DNA from: Duganella aceris
GTDB taxonomy: Bacteria; Pseudomonadota; Gammaproteobacteria; Burkholderiales; Burkholderiaceae_D
NCBI RefSeq assembly: GCF_011090165.1
Contig: NZ_JAADJT010000014.1
Coordinates: forward strand, 62,001-126,000
DNA length: 64,000 bases
Reading direction: 5' to 3'
The notes beneath the pieces were generated by a model. The model was not told where the DNA came from. It was given only the letters and a program-made list of their open reading frames with translations, and did not search any database. Both the position numbers and the translations under genes were made by a program. This document shows positions 18,567-26,189 of the stretch, piece by piece (within the stretch, counting starts at the first letter, position 1; the number at the start of each line of letters is the position of its first letter).

Positions 18567-19964
18567 CTACCCCTTGGCGCCTGGACGGGTCATGTCGATC
18601 GGCACGATCCACTGCTCGAACTGCTCGGCCGTGACGTAGTCCAGCGCCAGCGCGGCCTCTTTCAAGGTGGTGCCTTCATGCTGGGCTTTCTTGGCGATGC
18701 TGGCCGCCTTGTCGTAGCCGATGTGCGGCGCCAGCGCGGTCACCAGCATCAGCGAACGTTCCATCAGTTCGGCGATGCGGTCGCGGTTGGGCTCGATGCC
18801 GTGCACGCAATGCTCCTCGAAGCTGCGCATGCCGTCCGCCAGCAGGCGCGCGCTTTGCAGGAAGTTGTGGGCGATCAGCGGCTTGTAGACGTTGAGCTCG
18901 AAGTTGCCGGAGGCGCCGCCCATGGTGATGGCGACGTCGTTGCCGAACACCTGGCAGGACAGCATGGTCAGCGCTTCGCACTGGGTCGGGTTGACCTTGC
19001 CCGGCATGATCGAGCTGCCTGGTTCGTTTTCGGGGATGGTGATCTCGCCCAGGCCGGAGCGCGGGCCGGAGGCCATCCAGCGCACGTCGTTGGCGATCTT
19101 CATCAGCGCGGCGGCCAGCGTCTTCAGGGCGCCGTGCGCGGACAGCAGCGCGTCGTGGCCGGCCAGCGCGGCGAATTTGTTGTCGGCGGTGCGGAACGGC
19201 AGCGACAGGTGCTGTTCCAGTTCGGCGGCGATGCGCACCGCGTATTCGGGATGCGCGTTGAGGCCGGTGCCGACGGCGGTGCCGCCGGCGGCCAGTTGCA
19301 GCACGCCGGGCAGGGCGTTCTTGATCGCGTGCTCGGCGAAGTCGAGGTGGGCGACGTAGCCGGAGAATTCCTGGCCCAGGGTCAGCGGGGTGGCGTCCTG
19401 CAGGTGGGTGCGGCCGATCTTGACGATGTCGGCGAAGGCCTCGGCCTTGTGCTGCAGGCTGGCGCGCAGCTGGCGCAGCGCCGGCAGCACGTTGCCGGCC
19501 AGCGCCTGGGCGGCAGCGACGTGGATCGCGGTGGGGAAGATGTCGTTCGACGATTGGCCTTTGTTGACGTCGTCGTTCGGGTGCAGCTTGCGGCTTTCGC
19601 CGCGCACGCCGCCCATCAGCTCGGAGCCGCGGTTGGCCAGCACTTCGTTCATGTTCATATTCGATTGGGTGCCGGAGCCGGTCTGCCAGACGGCCAGCGG
19701 GAATTCGCCGCCGTGCCGGTTGCCCAGCACTTCGTCGGCGGCCTGGGTGATGGCGGTGGCTTTGGCGCCGTCCAGCAGGCCGAGGTCGAGATTGACGCGG
19801 GCGGCGGCGCGTTTGACGCTGGCGAGCGCGTGAATCAGCTCAGCCGGCATTTTTTCGGTGGAGATGCGGAAGTGTTCCAGGGAGCGCTGGGTTTGCGCGC
19901 CCCACAGCTGCTCGTCGGGGACGTCGATCGGGCCAAAACTGTCGCGTTCGCTTCGGGTGCTCAT
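18567..19964 (-). CDS. fumC: Fumarate hydratase class II
   Basis: Iron-independent fumarase of the TCA cycle. The fumarate-lyase signature GSSIMPGKVNPTQ is at about residue 318, GRTHLQDATPLTLGQEFSGY near 185, and SNDIFPTAIHVAA near 135. Length 465 is normal. The ATG at 19964 follows an AAGGAAATCATC leader. It is monocistronic, with its own promoter at 19987-20015. Confidence 0.95.
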   Translation of the reverse strand: MSTRSERDSFGPIDVPDEQLWGAQTQRSLEHFRISTEKMPAELIHALASVKRAAARVNLDLGLLDGAKATAITQAADEVLGNRHGGEFPLAVWQTGSGTQSNMNMNEVLANRGSELMGGVRGESRKLHPNDDVNKGQSSNDIFPTAIHVAAAQALAGNVLPALRQLRASLQHKAEAFADIVKIGRTHLQDATPLTLGQEFSGYVAHLDFAEHAIKNALPGVLQLAAGGTAVGTGLNAHPEYAVRIAAELEQHLSLPFRTADNKFAALAGHDALLSAHGALKTLAAALMKIANDVRWMASGPRSGLGEITIPENEPGSSIMPGKVNPTQCEALTMLSCQVFGNDVAITMGGASGNFELNVYKPLIAHNFLQSARLLADGMRSFEEHCVHGIEPNRDRIAELMERSLMLVTALAPHIGYDKAASIAKKAQHEGTTLKEAALALDYVTAEQFEQWIVPIDMTRPGAKG

Positions 19965-19986
19965 GATGATTTCCTTGGTGGATAGG

Positions 19987-20015
19987 ACAATATTGAGTGT
20001 AGCGCAGTTTGTAAA
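19987..20015 (-). promoter_or_regulatory. Probable fumC promoter
   Basis: On the minus strand TTTACA (20010-20015) and TATTGT (19987-19992) are separated by 17 bp, and the start codon is about 23 nt beyond the -10. Confidence 0.5.
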
Positions 20016-20089
20016 AATTGACCGAGGGCTACAAAATGGGAAAATTCAGCCGTTATAGTGGTTAACTTTCAGAATTTGTGAATCTCGAC

Positions 20090-21721
20090 ATGCGGTTTAA
20101 GCCTCCTCACCTTTGTATTCGCGCTCTCGCCGGCGCCGCGCTGCTGGCGACCGCTGCGCGGGCGGCGGAGTTGGGCGATATCACGACGCGCTCGTTTATC
20201 GGTCAGCCGTTGGCGGCCGATATCGAGCTGGTGGCCTTGTCGCCCGAGGAGGTTGCGGGCTTGCAGGTGCGGCTGGCGCAGGCGGATGTGTACCGGGGCG
20301 CCAATGTGGCGATGAATCCGGCGCTGGCGTCGGTGCGGATGGCGGTGGTGGTGCGCGATCGCAAGCAGTTCCTGCATGTGACCACGACGCGGGCGGTCGA
20401 TGCGGAGTATGTGCATTTGTACGTGGCGTTGGGCGCGGGCGGGCGGCAGGAGGTGCGGCTGGCGACGGTGTGGTTGCAGCCGGATCCGAATCCGGCGCCG
20501 GTGCCGGTGGCCGCGCCGGCGCCCGTGAGCGAAATGACGGCGGCGCAGGCGGAGCAGATTGCGCTGCGGGCGCGGGCGGAGCGGGAGGTGGCGGCCAAGG
20601 CTGCCGCTGCTGCCGCTGCTTCGGCTGCCGCCGCAGCGCCGGTTGCGGCGGCGGTGCGGGATCGGACGCGGCCGGCGCCGTTGCCGTCGGTGCAAGAGTC
20701 GGAGGTGGGGGCGCCGGGTGGCTTGCGGGCTGCCGCCGCCGCGCGCGCGCAAGCTCCGGAGGCGGTGCGGCGCGCGCCGTCGGCGTCGGTGCGGGATTTG
20801 CCGGAGCGGATAGCCGGGGTGCTGGTGTCGCCGCGTGGTACGCCGCTGAAACCGTCTGCCAGCAAGGAGGTGGCCACGGCTGAGGGCGCGGTGCCGCTGG
20901 GCGTGGCGCAGGCGTTGTTGCCGTTGCCGCCGTTGCCGTTGCCTCAGGGCGTCAAGCGGCCGGCCGCGGCTCAGGCGAGCTGCGCGCCGGCTGGTATCAG
21001 CGCCAAGGAGTGTGTGGCGCTGGATAGTCATAATGCGGCGTTGTCCAGCAAGCTGGTGGAGCTGGAGGGGAAGTTGAAGGCCTTGCAGGGCGCCGTGGGC
21101 GGCAAGGCGGCGTCGGCGGGGCATGGCGTGCCGGCCGGGGCTGCGGCCAAGGATGCTTCGGCTTCCGGCAGCGCTTCGGGGCGGATGGAGTCGGAGGCGC
21201 ATGCGGCCAAGGCGCCTTCGGCGTCTTCGGCGGCGTCGACGAGCGAAGGCGGCGTTGCGAAGGTTGCGCCTGCTTCGGCGTCGGCTGCCTCCGCGTCGGG
21301 CGCCTCAGCGTCGATGTCGGCTGCCTCAACGTCGCGCGCTTCAGCTTCGGCATCGGGCGCCTCAGCGTCGGGCGCTTCAGCTTCGGCGTCGGCTGCCTCA
21401 GCGTCGGCTGCCTCAGCGTCGGCGTCGGCGGCGGAGGGTGCTTCTGCGGTGGCGCCGGCGGCGTCGGTCCCGGTCAAGCAGATTCGGGTCTTGCCCAAAC
21501 TGAAGTACAAAAAAGAAAAGCCGGTCGAGAAGCCGACCGATTACACGCTGCCGCTGGCGGCCGGCGGGGTGGGCCTGCTGGCGCTGCTTGGCGCCGGATT
21601 CATCTATCTGCGCCGGCGCAAGGCCGGCAGCGGTCCGCTGAAGATCTGGCAGGGCTTCCGCAAGAAGAAACCCGAGCCCGAACCATTGCCCGAGGCCACG
21701 CCGGAATCGCTGATGCAGTAA
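20090..21721 (+). CDS. FimV-like protein with Ser/Ala tandem repeats
   Basis: A membrane protein of about 543 residues. After a signal peptide (IRALAGAALLATAARA) comes the FimV N-terminal domain (ELGDITTRSFIGQPLAADIEL, VYRGANVAMNPALASVRM, KQFLHVTTTRAVDAEYVHLYVAL). A long Ala/Pro/Ser region follows, including a Ser-Ala/Gly-Ala repeat near residues 395-450, then one membrane span (LPLAAGGVGLLALLGAGFIYL) and a short basic cytoplasmic tail. True FimV proteins also carry a LysM motif and a C-terminal TPR part; these are absent, so it is a FimV-N-terminal homolog, possibly tied to polar or pilus organisation. A GTG at 20078 is an alternative start. Confidence 0.75.
   Translation: MRFKPPHLCIRALAGAALLATAARAAELGDITTRSFIGQPLAADIELVALSPEEVAGLQVRLAQADVYRGANVAMNPALASVRMAVVVRDRKQFLHVTTTRAVDAEYVHLYVALGAGGRQEVRLATVWLQPDPNPAPVPVAAPAPVSEMTAAQAEQIALRARAEREVAAKAAAAAAASAAAAAPVAAAVRDRTRPAPLPSVQESEVGAPGGLRAAAAARAQAPEAVRRAPSASVRDLPERIAGVLVSPRGTPLKPSASKEVATAEGAVPLGVAQALLPLPPLPLPQGVKRPAAAQASCAPAGISAKECVALDSHNAALSSKLVELEGKLKALQGAVGGKAASAGHGVPAGAAAKDASASGSASGRMESEAHAAKAPSASSAASTSEGGVAKVAPASASAASASGASASMSAASTSRASASASGASASGASASASAASASAASASASAAEGASAVAPAASVPVKQIRVLPKLKYKKEKPVEKPTDYTLPLAAGGVGLLALLGAGFIYLRRRKAGSGPLKIWQGFRKKKPEPEPLPEATPESLMQ
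21270..21430 (+). repeat. 15-bp-type tandem repeats in the FimV-like gene
   Basis: Units close to GCCTCAGCGTCGGCT or GCTTCAGCTTCGGCG recur about ten times, encoding Ser-Ala-Ala-Ser-Ala or Ser-Gly-Ala-Ser-Ala. They are in frame, so copy-number changes would alter linker length without breaking the gene. Confidence 0.7.
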
Positions 21722-21805
21722 TAAGCTTATAGCTGTAAGCTCTGTCTGCATCTCAATAAACTGGGTTATAGTATTCGACGCTCATTCCACCATTGAAAGC
21801 GTCCC

Positions 21806-23005
21806 ATGCAAGCACAGTATCAGGCATTCAAACAACTCGGCCTCAAACTCGATATGTCGCGCGGCAAGCCTGCGCCGGAACAGTTGGATCTGTCCAACGC
21901 GCTGCTCGACGCGCTCGACGGCTACAAGGCAGCCGACGGCACCGACGGACGCAATTACGGCGGCACCGTCGGCCTGCCGGAAGCGCGCGAACTGTTCGGC
22001 AAGCTGCTGGACGTGCCGGCCGCGCAGGTCGTGGTCGACAGCAGCGCCAGCCTGTCGCTGATGCATGACGTGATCGTCTACGCGCTGCTGAACGGCACGC
22101 CGGGCAACGCGCCGTGGGTCGGCCAGCCGGTGACCTTCCTGTGCCCGGTGCCGGGCTACGACCGCCATTTCGCCATCTGCGAGGCGCGCGGCATCAAGAT
22201 GATCAATATTCCGATGACCGCCGAGGGTCCGGACATGGACCTGGTGGAAAAACTGGTGGCCGAGGACGCCAGCATCAAGGGCATGTGGATCGTGCCGAAG
22301 TACAGCAATCCGGGCGGCGTGGTGTATTCGGACCAGGTGGTGGCGCGGCTGGCGGCGATGAAGACGGCGGCGCCGGACTTCCGCCTGCTGTGGGACGACG
22401 CCTATCGCTTCCATCACTTGGGCGAGCAGAAGCTGGCCGTGGCCAACATCCTGGACGCGTGCGCCCAGGCCGGCAATCCGGATCGCGCGATCGTGTTCGC
22501 TTCGTCGTCGAAGGTGACCTGGGCGGGGTCGGGGATCGCGGCGCTGGCGGCGTCGCCGGCCAATATCGCCTGGTGGACCAAGCATTCGGGCATCCGCAGC
22601 ATCGGCCCGGACAAGATCAACCAGTTGCGCCATGTGCGTTTGCTGAAGGATCTGCCGACCGTCGAGGCCTTGATGGAACAGCATCGCCAGTTGCTGAAGC
22701 CGAAGTTCGATGCGGTGCTGGCGCAGTTCGAAGCGTATCTGGGCGATGTGCCGGGCGTGTCGTGGACGCGTCCGGAGGGCGGTTACTTTATCGATCTGGT
22801 GACGCCGGAAGGTTCGGCCAAGCGCACCGTGGCGCTGGCCAAGGAGGCGGGCATCACGCTGACGCCGGCCGGGGCGGCTTTCCCTTACGGTAACGATCCG
22901 AAGGATAGCCATATCCGCATCGCGCCGAGTTTCCCGTCGCTGGACGAGATCACCAAGGCGGCGCAGGGGATCGCCTTGTCGCTGCGGGTAGCGTTGGCGG
23001 CGTAA
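21806..23005 (+). CDS. PLP-dependent aminotransferase, aspartate-aminotransferase-like (MocR-type subgroup)
   Basis: A 399-residue fold-type-I aminotransferase. Visible features are the substrate region MSRGKPAPEQLDLS, PGYDRHFAICEARGI, the PLP-contacting LLWDDAYRFHHL and the Schiff-base lysine in FASSSKVTWAGSGIAAL near residue 235. The sequence style matches the small group of class I/II enzymes annotated as aspartate aminotransferase in Corynebacterium and many proteobacteria. Substrate is not proven. It is a single gene with a strong terminator at 23017. Confidence 0.82.
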   Translation: MQAQYQAFKQLGLKLDMSRGKPAPEQLDLSNALLDALDGYKAADGTDGRNYGGTVGLPEARELFGKLLDVPAAQVVVDSSASLSLMHDVIVYALLNGTPGNAPWVGQPVTFLCPVPGYDRHFAICEARGIKMINIPMTAEGPDMDLVEKLVAEDASIKGMWIVPKYSNPGGVVYSDQVVARLAAMKTAAPDFRLLWDDAYRFHHLGEQKLAVANILDACAQAGNPDRAIVFASSSKVTWAGSGIAALAASPANIAWWTKHSGIRSIGPDKINQLRHVRLLKDLPTVEALMEQHRQLLKPKFDAVLAQFEAYLGDVPGVSWTRPEGGYFIDLVTPEGSAKRTVALAKEAGITLTPAGAAFPYGNDPKDSHIRIAPSFPSLDEITKAAQGIALSLRVALAA

Positions 23006-23016
23006 AGGGACGAAAA

Positions 23017-23040
23017 AAAAGCGCCGATGTCGGCGCTTTT
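23017..23040. terminator. Bidirectional hairpin terminator
   Basis: An 11-bp perfect stem (AAAAGCGCCGA / TCGGCGCTTTT) with a 2-nt loop lies between convergent genes. Confidence 0.85.
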
Positions 23041-23057
23041 ATCGTTGGGGCCGCGTT

Positions 23058-23336
23058 TTATTGACGCGACATGCCCGGCACGGTGTTCATCCACGGATCG
23101 GCGATGTCGCGGATTTCGCGGTCGTTGGCCAGGATTTGTTTCAGCAGGTCGATCTTGCGCAGGCGCGGGGCGCCGCCCAGGGCCGGTACGCCGGCGCCGA
23201 CGGCGCGCGCTTCGGTTGCGCATTGGCCTTCCAGTTTGCTCAGACCGTCCCAGTCACCCATGCGCGCGGCGGCAGCCATTTGATTGGTCAAACCGGCTAT
23301 GTTTTCGTACATCGAGAGGACTTCGGTCGAGGTCAT
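23058..23336 (-). CDS. FliT-like flagellar chaperone, orphan
   Basis: A 92-residue helical protein (MTSTEVLSMYENIAGLTNQM ... LRKIDLLKQILANDREIRDIADPWM) with the FliT pattern: two helices, then the C-terminal KQILANDREIR block typical of betaproteobacterial FliT. FliT escorts the filament cap FliD and inhibits FlhDC. FliT genes usually sit next to fliD-fliS; no flagellar gene adjoins it here. Confidence 0.65.
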   Translation of the reverse strand: MTSTEVLSMYENIAGLTNQMAAAARMGDWDGLSKLEGQCATEARAVGAGVPALGGAPRLRKIDLLKQILANDREIRDIADPWMNTVPGMSRQ

Positions 23337-23450
23337 GTTCGCACCCTGGCTAAGTTAAATCGGCAAAACGGATTACCGCATGTCCTGATTAACGTCGGCT
23401 TAAACGGGAACTTTAGGGTTTTTTGAAAATAATTTGAAAAAAGATGAAAA

Positions 23451-23482
23451 AAAACCGCCGGGCTGCAAAAGTCGGCGGTTTT
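23451..23482. terminator. Hairpin terminator between FliT-like and HDOD genes
   Basis: A 10-bp stem (AAAACCGCCG / CGGCGGTTTT) with a 12-nt loop lies just beyond the HDOD gene stop on the minus strand, with a T-rich flank on both sides. Confidence 0.75.
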
Positions 23483-23505
23483 TATTGTTGCAACGATAAA
23501 CTGGT

Positions 23506-24333
23506 TTATTTGACCAGTTCCTCCAGGCCGGCGCTCAGCTCGTCCGGCGGCGGCATGTCGTCGATCAGCGCGTTGTCTTCCAGGCCCAGTTCCTCGGCCA
23601 GTTCGGCCGGGTAGCAGGCGGCGATTTCATCGTCGCTCAGCTTGGCCTGCTCGACGCGGGCGCGCCAGGCGGCCAGCGAGACCACGGCGGCCAAGCGGTT
23701 CAGCTCGCCATTGTGGTAGGGCTCGGGGAAGGCGGAGATGGTTTCCGAGAAGGCGGCCGGGAATTTCCAGCGCTTGGCCAATTCCGCGCCGACGTCGGCG
23801 AAGGTGTAGCCGAACGAGGCTTGCTCGGCGTCCAGGCGGCGCGCGTCCATCGGGCCGGCGACCTTGTCCAGCGCCATCGCCTGCTCGGCGGCGGCGGAGT
23901 GGATCACCAGCTGGCCGATGGCGTGCATCATGCCGATGGTGAAGGCGAGGTCGGTGTTTTCCTTGGTTTTCTTGGCGATCCACTTGGCCGCGACGGCGGT
24001 ATGCAGGCTGTAGCGCCAGAATTGCTTGAGGTCGAGGCCGGGCACGGTCTTGAAACCGCTGACCAGGCCGGAACTGATGACCAGCGTGCGGACCGTGACG
24101 AAGCCCAGCATCAGGACGGCATCTTCGACGGTGCCGATGCTGCGCGAGACGTGGTAGTAGGCCGAGTTGGCCAGACGCAGCAGCTTGGCGCTCAGCACCG
24201 GATCCGTCGACAGCTTCTTCGCGATCTCTTCGGTCGAGACGCTGGCCTTGTCGAAACTGCTGATCAGCTCTTCCACGACTTTAGGCGCGGTCGGCAACGC
24301 AGTTGGATTCTGGAACAGTGCATCAAGTTTCAT
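23506..24333 (-). CDS. HDOD-domain signalling protein
   Basis: A 275-residue single-domain HDOD protein: LPTAPKVVEELISSFDKASVSTEEIAKKLSTDPVLSAKLLRLANSAYY at residues 13-60, GTVEDAVLMLGFVTVRTLVIS near 70, and FTIGMMHAIGQLVIHSAA near 135. HDOD domains resemble HD hydrolases without the metal centre and act in signal transduction. No output domain is attached and no partner is next to it, so the role is open. Confidence 0.88.
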   Translation of the reverse strand: MKLDALFQNPTALPTAPKVVEELISSFDKASVSTEEIAKKLSTDPVLSAKLLRLANSAYYHVSRSIGTVEDAVLMLGFVTVRTLVISSGLVSGFKTVPGLDLKQFWRYSLHTAVAAKWIAKKTKENTDLAFTIGMMHAIGQLVIHSAAAEQAMALDKVAGPMDARRLDAEQASFGYTFADVGAELAKRWKFPAAFSETISAFPEPYHNGELNRLAAVVSLAAWRARVEQAKLSDDEIAACYPAELAEELGLEDNALIDDMPPPDELSAGLEELVK

Positions 24334-24458
24334 TTTTATCTCCTCGGTGATTAGGCGCGTTGCTATAAGCTAACTATATAGGGATTCCTCCCGAGGAAGA
24401 AGAAATTTACGGCGCGAGCGTATCTTTTCTGTCGGCGCTCCGCACCGGCTGAAACACT

Positions 24459-25043
24459 TCAGTGTATGTCTTCCAGCAAGTCGTATTCGCGCCGGTGTTT
24501 GGGTGCGCGGCGTTCGACCAGCGTTTTGGTTTGGTGGTCGACGTGCTCGATCAGGACTAGGGCGGCGTTCAGGCTTTCGCTCATGGCTTTGGCGGCGGCG
24601 GTCATCGCTTGCGCCGGGGATTGCGGCGCGACAGCCTGGCCATCCAGTTGCTCGCGCAAGCGGGCGGCGCAGGCCCAGTTCCTTTCGCCCGGTAGTAAAA
24701 TCCACAAGTCGCGCCAGGCGTTGCGGCCATCGCCGGCGATGGCGATCGTCAGTTGGCGCGGCGAGACCGCGCGGCCGCGAAAGATGATTTCTTCGCCGAC
24801 GACTTTGGCGTAGTGGGTATCGCCATCGTAGTGCATGCGCAAGCGGGTGGTCTCCGGCAGGAACAGGCGCTTCCATTGAAAGCCGCGTATCGGCGCGACG
24901 GCGCTGCTGTCGTGCGTGATCCATTGCCGGATGGCGCGGTCGATGGCCTCGGCCGGCGACAGCGGGCTGCGGCTGCGGCGCAAATAATCCTGCAAGGCTT
25001 GGTAGGCGGCGGGGGGTATAGAATTCATCGTTGCGGCGTTCAT
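24459..25043 (-). CDS. Unknown protein, possible small nucleic-acid-binding C-terminal fold
   Basis: A 194-residue protein. The N-terminal part (PPAAYQALQDYLRRSRSPLSPAEAIDRAIRQWI) looks like a helical segment related to ribbon-helix-helix or phage-type proteins. The middle contains HYAKVVGEEIIFRGRAVSPRQLTIAIAGDGRNAWRDLWI, similar in rhythm to RAMA or DUF4357 modules found with DNA methylases (inference, low confidence). It starts at 25043, with AGGAG 7 nt upstream, and is divergent from a methyltransferase gene across the mirrored repeat region at 25055-25148. Confidence 0.55.
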   Translation of the reverse strand: MNAATMNSIPPAAYQALQDYLRRSRSPLSPAEAIDRAIRQWITHDSSAVAPIRGFQWKRLFLPETTRLRMHYDGDTHYAKVVGEEIIFRGRAVSPRQLTIAIAGDGRNAWRDLWILLPGERNWACAARLREQLDGQAVAPQSPAQAMTAAAKAMSESLNAALVLIEHVDHQTKTLVERRAPKHRREYDLLEDIH

Positions 25044-25054
25044 ACTCGTTCTCC

Positions 25055-25148
25055 TGTCTTGTTGTGTCGCGGTTTGTCTCGTTCTGTCTTGTTAGACCTT
25101 GTGCGCCGCACAAAGTTCAAACGGGACGAAACGAGACAGGACGAGACA
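25055..25148. promoter_or_regulatory. Mirrored regulatory repeats around a 15-bp palindrome
   Basis: A perfect inverted repeat TTGTGCG-C-CGCACAA (25099-25113) lies between two divergent genes. On its left the motif TGTCTYGTT occurs at 25055, 25075 and 25086; on its right the inverted form occurs at 25130 (AACGAGACA) and, with one change, at 25140 (GACGAGACA). The arrangement suggests a shared operator. Confidence 0.5.
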
Positions 25149-25208
25149 AGCAAACGAGTACAAACGCCCGAAGCAGTAAAAACAGAGCCCACCCTGTATA
25201 CTCACGGC

Positions 25209-25829
25209 ATGGAAAACCAGCACATCGACGAAATCACGCAGACCACGCTGCGGCACTACGAGAACACGGCGGAGCAGTTTTTCGCCGGCACCATCGATCA
25301 TGATGTCAGCCAGAACATCGCCGCCTTGCTGGATGCGATCGACGCGCCGGCGCCGTACCGCTTGCTGGACCTGGGCTGCGGCCCGGGGCGCGACCTGAAG
25401 ACGTTCAAGGACATGGGCCACGAGCCGATCGGCGTCGACGGCGCCGCGCGTTTCGTCGAGATGGCGCGTGCCTACAGCGGTTGCGAGGCGTGGCAGCAGG
25501 ACTTCGTGCACCTGGATTTGCCGGCCGACTATTTCGACGGCATCTACGCCAACGCCTCGCTGTTCCACGTGCCGGGCGCGGCGCTGCCGAAAGTGCTGCG
25601 CGACCTGCATGCCGCGCTGAAAACCGGCGGCGTGCTGTTCAGCTCCAACCCGCGCGGCGACAACCGCGAAGGCTGGAACGGCCCGCGCTACGGCAACTAT
25701 CACGACTACGAAGCATGGGAACGTTACCTGACCGCAGCAGGTTTTATCCCTGTTCAACATTACTATCGCCCGGCCGGTTTGCCGCGCGATCAGCAACCGT
25801 GGTTGGCGAGTGTCTGGAGAAAAATTTAA
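25209..25829 (+). CDS. Class I SAM-dependent methyltransferase
   Basis: A 206-residue methyltransferase of the Methyltransf_11/25 type. Motif I is LLDLGCGPGRDLKTF at about residue 50, the post-I acidic Asp is in PIGVDGAARFVEMA, and motif IV is YFDGIYANASLFHVP. A further block is KTGGVLFSSNPRG. The substrate is not evident. The ATG at 25209 has no Shine-Dalgarno, and a TATACT sequence lies only 7 nt before it, so a leaderless or unusually short-leader message is possible. It is divergent from the unknown gene at 25043. Confidence 0.85.
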   Translation: MENQHIDEITQTTLRHYENTAEQFFAGTIDHDVSQNIAALLDAIDAPAPYRLLDLGCGPGRDLKTFKDMGHEPIGVDGAARFVEMARAYSGCEAWQQDFVHLDLPADYFDGIYANASLFHVPGAALPKVLRDLHAALKTGGVLFSSNPRGDNREGWNGPRYGNYHDYEAWERYLTAAGFIPVQHYYRPAGLPRDQQPWLASVWRKI

Positions 25830-25945
25830 TCCGTGAACTGCGTTCGTGAGCGCACAGAGCAGCGGCCGGGTTCGGCCTATAGTGGTGTCCATGCACACAG
25901 CACAAGGCTGCGTGTCCTGTAGCTTCATCACTTAAGGAGTTCATC

Positions 25946-26137
25946 ATGAACAAGGACCAAGTTAAAGGCAAAGCGAAAGAGATCGGCGGTAAAATCCAGC
26001 AAGAAGCTGGTGAACTGGTCGGCAGCTCGGAGCAACAAGCCAAGGGACTGAACAAACAGGCTGAAGGCAAGCTGCAAAAAGGCCTGGGCGACGCCAAGGA
26101 AGTCGTGAAGGATATTTCCAAAGGCAACCGCAACTAA
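25946..26137 (+). CDS. CsbD-family stress protein
   Basis: A 63-residue very hydrophilic protein MNKDQVKGKAKEIGGKIQQE with the repeated KGKxxEI and AEGKLQKGLGDAKE pattern of CsbD/YjbJ. These are abundant general-stress proteins of unknown mechanism. AAGGAG lies 6 nt upstream and a strong terminator follows. Confidence 0.92.
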   Translation: MNKDQVKGKAKEIGGKIQQEAGELVGSSEQQAKGLNKQAEGKLQKGLGDAKEVVKDISKGNRN

Positions 26138-26157
26138 TCAGTTGCCGTGCCGATGTA

Positions 26158-26182
26158 AAAACAGCCGCTACGCGGCTGTTTT
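26158..26182. terminator. Bidirectional hairpin terminator
   Basis: An 11-bp stem (AAAACAGCCGC / GCGGCTGTTTT) with a TAC loop lies between csbD and the convergent peptidase gene. Confidence 0.85.
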
Positions 26183-26189
26183 ATTTGGT

